NCBI GenBank assembly: GCA_019722365.1
Contig: JADFUC010002327.1
Coordinates: 248,001-312,000, forward strand
DNA length: 64,000 bases
Source: Lithospermum erythrorhizon
Taxonomy: Eukaryota > Streptophyta > Magnoliopsida > Boraginales > Boraginaceae
Direction: 5' to 3'
Under the pieces are notes generated by a model, which searched no databases, was not told the DNA's origin, and worked only from the letters and a program-made list of their open reading frames with translations. Shown piece by piece: positions 24,331 to 33,464 of this stretch. The position numbers and the translations under genes were made by a program. Position 1 is the stretch's first letter; each line of letters starts with the position of its first letter.

Positions 24331-25997
24331 ATGAAGCAGCACAACATCCTAATGTTGTTGTTGGTGTTGGTGTTGGTGATCCTCACAGTCTCGTCATGCT
24401 CGGACGAGCTAGTGAGGTTCTCGGTGTGTCTCCCGTTCGTATCCGCCTCCCCAAACAACCTCACAGACACGCCTCCATTGCAATGCTGCGCGGAGTTTTC
24501 ATCCGCGCAGTCACTCTGCCTCTGCTACCTCCTTCGTCCCCCTCCCATCCTCGCCTTCCCGATCAACTCCTCCCGCTTCTTTCAGCTTCCTTCTCTTTGC
24601 CCCAATGCTTCCATTCCTCACTTCTCTCTCGAGTCTCTCTGTTCTGGTGATTCTGTTCATTCAATTTTTTGCATAATTATTATTCCGCTGATTCAATTTT
24701 TGCATAATTATTATTCTGTTGCTCAAATGCAGAATCGGAATCAGAGGTTACTTTTTATTGGGAAATTTAGTTGGAATAATGTGTTTGTACTAGTAGGTTT
24801 TTGAAAAATAAATTTAAACGACGGATTTCATCAATTATTTCCAGTTTATTGTGTTGCGTTAGCTGCAAATTCGGAGTAATTTCGCTGATGATGTAGACCA
24901 GTGCAGTATTTTTTAGTTAATCAGAATTTGGTAGATATGTATGTATATGATATCCAATTGAAAAAAATTGTGTATGTTTACTTCTACTTTAGATCGAATT
25001 TCTGATTATTCGAGTGCTCAGTTAATAATATGCCAAGTATTTGTTGGTTTATTGCATTTGGTTTTGTTGATTGCGTAATTCAGTTGGAGGAATGTGTTAT
25101 TTTCTAGTGCGTTTGTAGTATAAGAATTTTGAAATTTAGTCTTAAACGACAACCACAAATTGCGAAGCTACTTCAATTATTTCCAATGTGTGTGGTTGGT
25201 TAACTCAGATTGCTGCAAATTTGGGAATTATAATCAAGGAATGCCAGTTTGGGCAACAGAATGCAGATAAATTTCGCCTATGATATAGATGAATTCTTGT
25301 TAACTTAGTTAAATTACTTTATTTTTGTAATATGGTCATGTTGAAAATCTGTTTTGCATTGAAATTGAGATTTCTTGAGGGACTACTATGATCATTTAAC
25401 ATTGACTTTAGGTCTTGGAAATGATATATAGTGACAGATGTTAATATTTTTGTTCGTTTTGTGAACCAGGATCACCTGTCCTGCCTCCCCTTCATAGCAT
25501 AACAGGTACTGAAAGAGTTATTTCCCATGATCTATACTTGATCAATGAATTTAAGTTCCATAGATGTTTAATTGTTTCTTTTGATCATTTACTACCATGG
25601 CTTTAGAAATATAGAACTATATGCGTGTATAGACTCACATTGTTTGCTGGTTGATTGTATGAGTTGTTTATAATGGAATATGTGCTGCCAATGGGGATGC
25701 TAAAAAACCTTGTAATATAGTAGTAATTTATAAAATACGTAGCGTTGGACAAAGCTTACAAATATTGCTCTTTTGATTGTAGTCGTAATTCCTATTAACT
25801 ATCCTTCAGGAGAACTCAATGACAACGTTGCATCAGAACCTGCTGCAGATTCACCAACAGAACCAAAAACTGAGATGCCAACTTCAACTAGATCATCCAC
25901 AACAATGTTGATGAAAGATAAATGCCATTGGGGGCCCCTCTCTGTTATCTTCTTCTGTCTATCATGGTCTGGTACTTCATATCTTATGAATATATAG
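24331..25997 (+). CDS. GPI-anchored non-specific lipid transfer protein (LTPG), three exons
   Basis: Exons are 24,331-24,646, 25,470-25,505 (only 36 nt) and 25,783-25,997, with GT-AG borders and matching phases, giving 188 residues. The N-terminus is a Leu/Val-rich signal peptide (about residues 1-22). The eight-cysteine motif follows: C23, C33, C52-C53, C63-x-C65, C90, C104, that is C-x9-C-x18-CC-x9-CxC-x24-C-x13-C. A Pro/Ser/Thr/Glu-rich linker and a hydrophobic C-terminal tail (about residues 160-188) fit a GPI-attachment signal. Such proteins bind fatty acids or wax precursors at the outer plasma membrane and cell wall, often for cuticle formation. Longer overlapping frames in exon 1 lack the cysteine pattern and were discarded. 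The gene is convergent with the glycosyltransferase 297 bp downstream. Confidence 0.85.
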
Positions 25998-26293
25998 TAC
26001 TTGTGCCATATTGGGAGAATCATGTGATAAAGTTACATGAAATTCCCATGAATATCATCAAATAGATTCTATCAGTTTATCTGTAGTGACCTAGTAAACT
26101 TTTACCATAATGTCCTGATAGATATATTGTTGTTACTATACTGAAGAATATCATAATGCACATAAACTGTATTGACAATTTTCTGAATAACAAGTACAAA
26201 GTCATCTGTTTGAATCTCCCTCCTATAACATATTTCAGGTTAAATCCAGTTTAGGAGGAATGATTTTTGGTAGTGTATTTAAATTTCTTTGCA

Positions 26294-27655
26294 TCAAGTA
26301 TTGTGTCTGTTTTGATCCCCAAATAGATTTCTCATCTCCATGGCATTTGACCTTATTGACTCTCCCTCTTCGCTTACCATCGCCAACCTGATAGAATTAG
26401 CCACCGAGAAACTTGTAAAAGAACCGTCTTCTTCATTTCTTGGAATCTCTACTCCAATATTCTTCTCTTGCATTAGTCTAGCATTCAAACCTTGATCATT
26501 CATCACTGGGAATAGAATCAATACTCGTCCAAAACTAAGTGCCTCTATTACTGAATTCCATCCACAATGTGTTAACAAACCGCCTATTGCCGGGTGACTC
26601 AAGATCTTCACCTGAGGAACCCATCCTTTGTAAATTACCCCATTCTTCCCAGTACTTTCTGCAAAGCCCTTAAGAAACATTTCCGACACATCTTCTGTTG
26701 AACCAGGCGGCTTCCTTACTACCCAAAAGAATGGCAACCCACACTGTTCCAATCCGAGAGCTAATTGTTCCATTTCTTTCTGATCTAATGTTGCTTCAGT
26801 TCCAAGTGCAACATACACAACAGACCTCTCTTTTTTGTTGTCTAACCAATCTCTTATCTCAGTCCATGTTGAATCATTATTTTTAACACTATCATCTACT
26901 GGGGGAGGTAAAAAACCAAGCGATAAAGTTGGTTTCTTGTAAAGCTCACTGAGTAAGTTAAAGTACTCTGGTTCAAAATCAATTGAAGTTCTAACAAGAA
27001 CGATGTCACAAGCATCAACAGAAACGCCAAACCTTGTCGTATCATCTGTGCCGGATTCATTATCGCCTGCTGAACCATCAACATACTTCAAAACCTCATG
27101 AAGCCTATAAGCAATAGTTGATGAAAATGGAAACCATTTTGGAACAACTGCAAAATCCTCTGCCTTTGATCTTACAACTTCGCCACTCAAAATAATTGAT
27201 GGAGGTCCTATAAATGCCAGATTTGCAGCGTTGAAGAGACTAAAGAACGAGGTTGGGATGCCAAACTTGGAGGCAAGTTGAGGCATCCAATGAGAAGCAT
27301 AATCATAGATTATCCAATCTGGTTTTGGACTTGTTTTTTCAAGAAAGGAGGTTATTGGTAATTGGAGAAGGTCAAATGCTATCTTCAAGAACTGAGCCTT
27401 TTTGTGTGGTATGTCCATGGAAGACTCTGCATTATCCGGTAATTCTTCCACACTCGGAAGTGGAATGCTAACTAAATCTATTAGATATGAAAAGTCTGAA
27501 GGTATCTGAGGGAGTCTTTGGAGGTTTTTAGGGGTGGAAATGAAGGAAACTCTATGGCCTCTTTCTGCTAAGCTCCTTGAAAGATGAAGGAAAGGTATAA
27601 GGTGCCCTATGGCTAACCATGGGAACATTACAAAATGAAAATTGCCAGTTTCCAT
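26294..27655 (-). CDS. UGT91-like UDP-glycosyltransferase
   Basis: A single-exon family 1 plant glycosyltransferase of 453 residues. The catalytic pair is in place: His18 in AIGHLIPF and Asp118 in WIIYDYASHW. The 44-residue PSPG box runs from W345 to Q388 (WVPQVKILSHPAIGG... HCGWNS ... FPVMNDQ), with the final Gln usual for glucosyltransferases and related enzymes. The N-terminal FPWLAIGHLIPFLHLSRSLA and the DYASHW signature are typical of UGT91, a clade that often adds a sugar to an existing sugar on flavonoids or terpenoids. The acceptor cannot be told from sequence. The protein ends abruptly after LFGDQNRHNT, about 15-20 residues short of most relatives, and another frame just downstream encodes a plausible tail, so a C-terminal frameshift is possible. 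Confidence 0.88.
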   Translation of the reverse strand: METGNFHFVMFPWLAIGHLIPFLHLSRSLAERGHRVSFISTPKNLQRLPQIPSDFSYLIDLVSIPLPSVEELPDNAESSMDIPHKKAQFLKIAFDLLQLPITSFLEKTSPKPDWIIYDYASHWMPQLASKFGIPTSFFSLFNAANLAFIGPPSIILSGEVVRSKAEDFAVVPKWFPFSSTIAYRLHEVLKYVDGSAGDNESGTDDTTRFGVSVDACDIVLVRTSIDFEPEYFNLLSELYKKPTLSLGFLPPPVDDSVKNNDSTWTEIRDWLDNKKERSVVYVALGTEATLDQKEMEQLALGLEQCGLPFFWVVRKPPGSTEDVSEMFLKGFAESTGKNGVIYKGWVPQVKILSHPAIGGLLTHCGWNSVIEALSFGRVLILFPVMNDQGLNARLMQEKNIGVEIPRNEEDGSFTSFSVANSIRLAMVSEEGESIRSNAMEMRNLFGDQNRHNT

Positions 27656-28310
27656 TATGCAATAGAGCTTGAGGTTTTGATTGATCTATACTCTTGAGTC
27701 TTGAATCATAGATGAAGAATAAATGGAGTAGATAAAGCCAGAAGCTACATTGACCTAAGACTATCCTCAAGAAAGTACGGACACAATTGACACTTCTCTC
27801 TCCCCGCTTACATCGCCTAAGACCTCAAATAACACCCACTTTTACCAACAAATTCCACAAGCAGTGCCATTCAAGCACAAATTACTTTCTCTCACTTCCA
27901 CATCACTCCAACATATACCCCACCATATTTTTCATTTCTATTTACTTATTTTTCATATATATAATTATTAAATTTAATACAATAAATAATATTATATATA
28001 TTTTAAAAGTATATTTTTAATAATTTTAATATTTTTAATTATTTTAAAATATTTTATTAATTTTTTTAATTTTTTTTATTTCATATATTTTAAAAAGTAT
28101 ATTTTTAATAGTATATTTTTTTTTTGAATTTCAAAATCCTATAATATTTTTAATACAATAAATAGTTATTTAATTTTTTAAAAAATAACACACAATATTA
28201 TTCATCACCGAACTTGAGTACATATATAATAAGCAACATATATAAATTACAAAAACATACAATAAAACACACAGTAAAACATAGTAAACTTGAGGGGTTT
28301 TTTTTAAAAT
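27656..28310. other. intergenic; strongly AT-rich from 27,940
   Basis: This includes the UGT 5' flank (minus strand) and then about 270 bp of nearly pure A and T (27,940-28,200) with 'tttaatattttt' and 'aaatattttatt' repeats. No gene is seen. The AT-rich part may be the outer portion of the adjacent Harbinger element, but I could not find its left terminus. Confidence 0.5.
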
Positions 28311-28324
28311 CTACTCGGGGGTTC

Positions 28325-29530
28325 CAAATTTATTCCAGATATGCTCGACGAGATCCTTCTTCAATTGAATATATCGAATTCCCTATCACGCAATTGGCCG
28401 ACTATGAATATCCGATTGGGGACGCCTCGGGACACGCACTTGAACAGGGCGCACTTCAAGGTTGGGATATCAAAAGCATTTGAGCTCACCCAGATTGCTC
28501 GATGGTTCAAGTCAGATTTTCCCAGCCAGGAATATGCAGTTGCTTGGGAGAACCCCCGAATGCTCATTCCACATCCTTCCCGCATGATTCTTGTTGTTTG
28601 GCAAACAATTGCGCTGTTGCCTCTGGGGCATTTTACGATCGACAAAGCATGTGCCATTTAGATAGATATCGCTTAAGCAGATAAGATGCAAGATTATACT
28701 GTCAGTCTATTCACAAAGGTTCACTCCTCCGAGCTTCACCGTACTCAATGTCGCCAAAAACCTGACCTATCTAGAACATTAATGTCGCTCAATGTTCGAG
28801 GCAAGCTAAAAAAGCAATTTAATATCCATTAAATCATAGGAGCCTATCAAGCCGAGAATAATCAAGGCTGCCTCACACTTGTAAACTCCGTCTTCTTACA
28901 AGCCTTAGGACAATTCCTTCACTCCCAATGCATAATCAATACTTCCAATCATTCCGGAAACCACGCCTCCCGACCAACTTCAGTAGTCTCGCAGTCCTCC
29001 CATTTGGTCGCTCTTGGGTATTCATCTTGAAACAAGTAATTACACCTTTGCAAAAATTTATGAGCGCACTCCAAGTGTAGTGATTCTCCAATTTTCACAT
29101 ACTCATCACAAGCATCTCAAGGGAGACGCCTATACGTAGCACGCCGCATGGCAACCGTATACTCTCTCGATAGCGCCAAACCAAGCTGCTAGCATTATTC
29201 CGCCTTTGAGCGGTAAGTGTAGTTGTCGTAATTTGATAAAGCTTAGTTGAATTGTGAGAAACAATGGCCTTCTCATTCGAATCTTCTGCCTGAATCGTGA
29301 TTTCAAAGCAGTAATTGCATGGATCACGAAATAGTCGGCCATGAGCTCACGGGCAAATGCATTTATCCCTACTTATGCATTTTCTCTTATTCGATCGGGA
29401 CAGCTGCCTTTTGGTTCTTCAAGAGTTTCTGTTGCCCGCCAAGTATAGCTTCTAAGTCCCACTGTTGTTGTAACTCTTCGAGACTAAAAATATGGCTCCT
29501 GCACATCCATTATCGATAATAAGAAGATCC
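28325..29530 (-). pseudogene. PIF/Harbinger transposase, frameshifted
   Basis: Read on the minus strand from about 29,530 downward, family blocks appear in order. They are LMADYFV followed by FRQKIRMRRPLFL (about 29,340-29,250), a ‘RGF..D/GS.DC’ type block with the gene's CIGSEG remnant (about 28,960-28,900), and LFAKQQESCGKDVE with an AFG continuation (about 28,610-28,530). The terminal QLKKDLVEHIWNKFG is at about 28,375-28,330. Stops and frame changes separate every block, so it is not functional. The order and the terminal helix are diagnostic for plant Harbinger nucleases. Confidence 0.7.
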
Positions 29531-29639
29531 GAAAGCAGCTGAAGTAGATTCAAATTATGAGGACTACTTTATTTATAATGAATGATCAGTTTAACTTCAA
29601 CAAGTTCAATTTAATAGATTGAATCCGACGTGAAAATAT

Positions 29640-30085
29640 CGGAAGACGTGGTAATTAAGGAGCTATGACTAGTCACGCCATGTCGGGAGCGACTAGTCAC
29701 ATCATGTCGAGCTATGACTAGTCACATCATGTCTGAAGCTACGACTAGTCACGCCACGCCGAGCTCAATGACGATTTTGATTATTGTATTTGGAATTTTG
29801 TGTGCTATGACTAGTCACGCCATACGGCGCTATGAGTTGTCACGTCATGCTTCCAGCCTACGACTAGTCACGCTCATGTCGAAAGCATGACTAGTCACAT
29901 CATGTCGTAGCTAATGGACGCATTTTTAGATTATTAGATTTGGAATTTTGTGTGTTTTTTGACTAGTCACACGATGTCGGAGCAACGACTCAAATACATT
30001 CTCATGTCGGAGCTAGTGGATTCATTATTGATTATCAGATTTGGAATTTTGTGTGCAGGGACTAGTCACGTTATGTCATTATGAA
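29640..30085. repeat. ACTAGTCA tandem array with higher-order units
   Basis: The word gactagtcac, mostly followed by a 'catgtcg-agct' word, recurs about nine times between 29,666 and 30,068. A longer word ending 'ttggaattttgtgtg' recurs three times (about 29,790, 29,940 and 30,042), so short units sit inside longer ones. TGACTAGTCA is itself a palindrome. The array lies between the two Harbinger genes. Confidence 0.85.
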
Positions 30086-30229
30086 AACATCACTTTTATT
30101 CAAACGGATACATTGAAGTAAACATACATTCACATCCCACAAATTATTCAGAAGAACACACAATCGAAAATAAAACACACAACACGAAAATAAAACACAC
30201 AACGCTCAACTAGTTTGGGAACAACTCCT

Positions 30230-31320
30230 TCAGCAACATATTATAAGTCGCTTCATCCACAGCATCACGTTCTTCTTTGTTCTTCAACGCCGCAGAATAT
30301 CTCCAACTTCTAACACGCAGCATACTCCAACATGTACCGGCAGCCAGTAGCTGCCCGGGATTGTTCTAGGTTTTCAATGCAGTGGAGGTTAAATTAGTTA
30401 ACTCTTCATTAAGTGGTTTCCTTTTGCTTTCTTTTCAAAATGATTCGCTAGGATTTAAGCTCTGTGATTTCTTCTTTGTCAAGGCCCCTACCTTTCCGGA
30501 CGACAAAGGAGGAGAGAACGAAAATTCATCATCACCCACTTTCCTCTCGATCCACTACTTTCGATGCATTTGTTCCCGCTGCCGAATACTCAGGTCAAGT
30601 TACTTAACCAACTTCCATTCTCCTTCTAAAGAAAGAACCTTTTACCTTCGACTTTGGCAGACAACTCTAGACCGATATGCAATACACCTGGACAACTACT
30701 ACGCTCTGTCAAGATGCAAGACTGCAGAATAACCCAATGCAAATGATAGTTTTTTATTAATTTGACGAAAGTGACTTCAAGATTGTACCCGAGGTCCCTG
30801 GCTGCTATCTCCATAGTTCTCCTTCGTACTCAAACTTTACCCCAACATGTCACCTTTTGATTTGTCCTCACCTGCTATCATTACTAACACGAAATAACCA
30901 TTTAGCAACATTTTGTTCTCCTCAGCTGCCCAGGATCGTAAGTTGATTTCTTTGCCCGATGATCGTATTGATAAGTAAAAACCATGGCGAAAGATTCCAT
31001 CAACATCGCCAAGAGATATTTTGTGATGAAAATTCCGGATATCGCAGATCCACTACCAAATGTGGTGTGTTTGTCTCGTGAATCGTCTGGCTGCCGACGC
31101 TCATTTGAGAAGGAACATAGTTGTTTCCTCGAATGTGATAACCATACGGCATATGTGGATGATTATATGGTAGCGCATAAATTTGGTAGACGATATATCG
31201 CAACCCAAAATTGTCAAGGCCCCGTGTTTTGAGGATTTTCCTGGCGCTATTATTGACTGGAGGCCTTAAATTAGGATTTTGATGGTTGGTTAGGAAAGTT
31301 GTAATTTGCAAAAACGCCAT
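30230..31320 (-). pseudogene. Harbinger companion (Myb/SANT-like) gene remnant
   Basis: The minus strand starts with ATG at 31,320 and an Asn/Pro segment (NHQNPNLRPPVNN), as in the second gene of plant Harbinger elements. Downstream (lower coordinates) are broken stretches that resemble the conserved trihelix/GST-T3-like part, ending in KEERDAVDEATYNMLLKELF near 30,230. No continuous frame remains. The assignment rests partly on the neighbouring transposase. Confidence 0.5.
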
Positions 31321-31829
31321 AGTTTTGTGAAGGATCCACGTAAGCTTTCTCGAAAATCAAGCAGAAGTTCCATTAAAAGAAGAATAAAAAAGGTGTAAAA
31401 ACTTGATTTTTTGGTGTCCAAACGACACAAACTCTGTGCCTATTTATGTGAGCTCGAAAAATAAAAATAGTGGTGTAATTTTTTTTTCGCTTAATCACAG
31501 TACAAAATAATTTAAAATGAGGAAATCTTAAGCTCAAAGGCTGGCTACTACTTGTCGCCACAGCGAGTCTTGACACGCGCGCGAAATTGGCGATCCTTTT
31601 GTTTTTGTTTTTTTTAATTTCTTATGGGACCCACTCAGTGTTAAAATCGTATTGTCTCGACCAAATTTTGATCCGAGTCCCACCAGTCTCAAATTTGACA
31701 CTCAATTGATCCGCTATGTGAAATGATCCCTCTTGACACCCTAATTGATCCCCTCAAGTTATACATACTCTTAACGACAAGTTTCATCAACCAACTTCTT
31801 TAATTTAAATCACCAATCTTTGTTAATAT

Positions 31830-32156
31830 TTGTACTCGATCATCCTATTTAGATAATGCCCTGTTGACTACTTACATCTCGGATTCACCACTTTTGGTAA
31901 TCCTCAGTGATAATTTCACTTCTATTGGGACGCGAAACATTTAAATAAGGGTATTATATTCTTTACCTATTAATATGCTATTAATCTAACTTCTCCTCCA
32001 CCTCCATCCATCTTCATCACAATCACCCTCATCGCACCACCCTTCATCCAATTCTCACCACCACTGTCACCACTCCTACTACCCCACGCTCTAACCTCCC
32101 ATTTCCTCTCATTGTGCCCCCTATCCCTCCTCCCTACCCCTCACCGAGTCAACCCC
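31830..32156 (+). repeat. left arm of long inverted repeat (partner 47,805-48,205)
   Basis: This segment matches the reverse complement of 47,805-48,205 over more than 300 bp, including 'ttaatatgctattaatcta' and 'cttcatcacaatcaccctc', and ends in 'gagtcaacccc'. The 10-kb Copia element interrupts it at 32,152-32,156. The remaining few dozen bases of the arm appear after 42,416. Confidence 0.75.
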
Positions 32157-33451
32157 TCGTTAGCTCAGATTTAACTTTGTAAAAAAAAAAAGTGAATAAG
32201 CGTTTTTTAAGCTTAAGCTTATTAACTTTTTCGAGTTTTAATTTAATAATGCGGAATTAATGAACAATAGGAATATAGACTAATGCGATAGACCGACTAC
32301 CCAAGCTCGAGAACGATTAGTCAACAATATAACAATCAAATTGATTAGCAATAAAATTAAGAATACTAAAGTAAAGAGGCAAGGAAAAAGAAACACGATA
32401 CACATTTATTTTAATCTTGAGTCAGTTCCTGCATCGCCGCCGACCGCTTCCGCTTCCAACCCTGATTTGGCAAAGGATAACTAGCTCTTGAAGAAACATT
32501 GATTACACACAAACAACTCTCAAGACTATTATCAAAACACCTAGCCCAACTTGTTGACCTGCTACCCGCCGAGATTTCAACTCCTAATCAACCTGTATTA
32601 GGAACCCAAGAACACACTCCCGTGGATTTCAAATTTCACTACTCAACCTAGAATAGCAAACCCTATGCTTCCTCATTACGCGATTTCACTCAATACAATA
32701 AAGGATCGAGAAATGTAATTTCACACAACTAGGGAAACTCTCTACAAAAAGATAATGATGAATTAAATGTAGGGAGTTGTGACTTTGCCTTTTGATTTGC
32801 AATGAATCAATGCTCAAATTAGGTCAAAAAGATTTGTAAAAAAGTATGTTTTAAAGAAGAGGCTCTTTAAATAAGGCACAAAATTTAAGGTCAAAAGCTT
32901 GCCCGTGATCGTGATTTGATCAGAGCAACGGTCATAAGCCCGGCTTCTCAGATAGACCCTATCGAGAGGCTTTGGCCCCATCATTATCGGACCATTGTGA
33001 ACCTCGATGTGGTCTCGATGGTTCTAATTTTCTTTCTAAAATAAAGACGTTTTAAGCCAATTTCTTCTAAAACGAAACGACACACAGCCATTTGTACGAG
33101 ACTTAAATCCATAAATCAATCTATACTTAGGATTAGAAATTACTGATTAACGATTTTAAAAACACAATAAGATTAAATCGCAAAAGTCATACCACATTTA
33201 AAACGATAATATACTAGAGCTGTAGAGTTTCTTACAAACGCCTATAAACAATAAAGAACACGAGCCCGGAAAGGTTTTCTGGGCGCTTGATAGACTCATC
33301 CATGAGCCTCCGAACATCCCGACCAATATTTTAAGCGCTTTGAACATATTAAGGAATAAACCCGAATATGTTCACTTGAAACGGATTAGTTCGATTAAAC
33401 AATTAGTTATCTTCTAAAAATAGGTTTGAAATGGAAAACCATTATTCAACA
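32157..33451 (-). repeat. 3' LTR of large Copia element
   Basis: Collinear with 41,042-42,411, sharing for example 'gcggaattaatgaacaa' and 'actacccaagctcgagaa'. On the minus strand it begins TGTTGAATAATGG beside the polypurine tract and ends near TAACG, a change from the TAACA of the other copy. Confidence 0.85.
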
Positions 33452-33464
33452 AACTCCCTTTTGA
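33452..33464 (-). other. polypurine tract of large Copia element
   Basis: The minus strand reads TCAAAAGGGAGTT immediately before the 3' LTR start TGTTGAAT, the normal place and composition for the plus-strand primer of reverse transcription. Confidence 0.7.

Larger units (their letters stand above)
28320..31741 (-). mobile_element. decayed PIF/Harbinger transposon
   Basis: Both genes expected of the superfamily are present as remnants on the minus strand: a DDE nuclease-like transposase (28,325-29,530) and the companion N-terminal Asn/Pro-rich, Myb/SANT-type protein (30,230-31,320). A candidate right terminus 'tgatccctcttgacaccc' ends at 31,741 and is followed by TAA, the 3-bp target typical of the superfamily. 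The matching left terminus was not found. A tandem array sits between the two genes. Confidence 0.65.

Noticed and set aside
24267..24650. 127-codon frame overlapping LTPG exon 1
   Set aside because: It lacks a signal peptide and the eight-cysteine pattern. The frame starting at 24,331 has both.
29640..30085. CRISPR-like array appearance
   Set aside because: Repeats and spacers are not regular, the units are nested and the genome is eukaryotic. It is a transposon tandem array.
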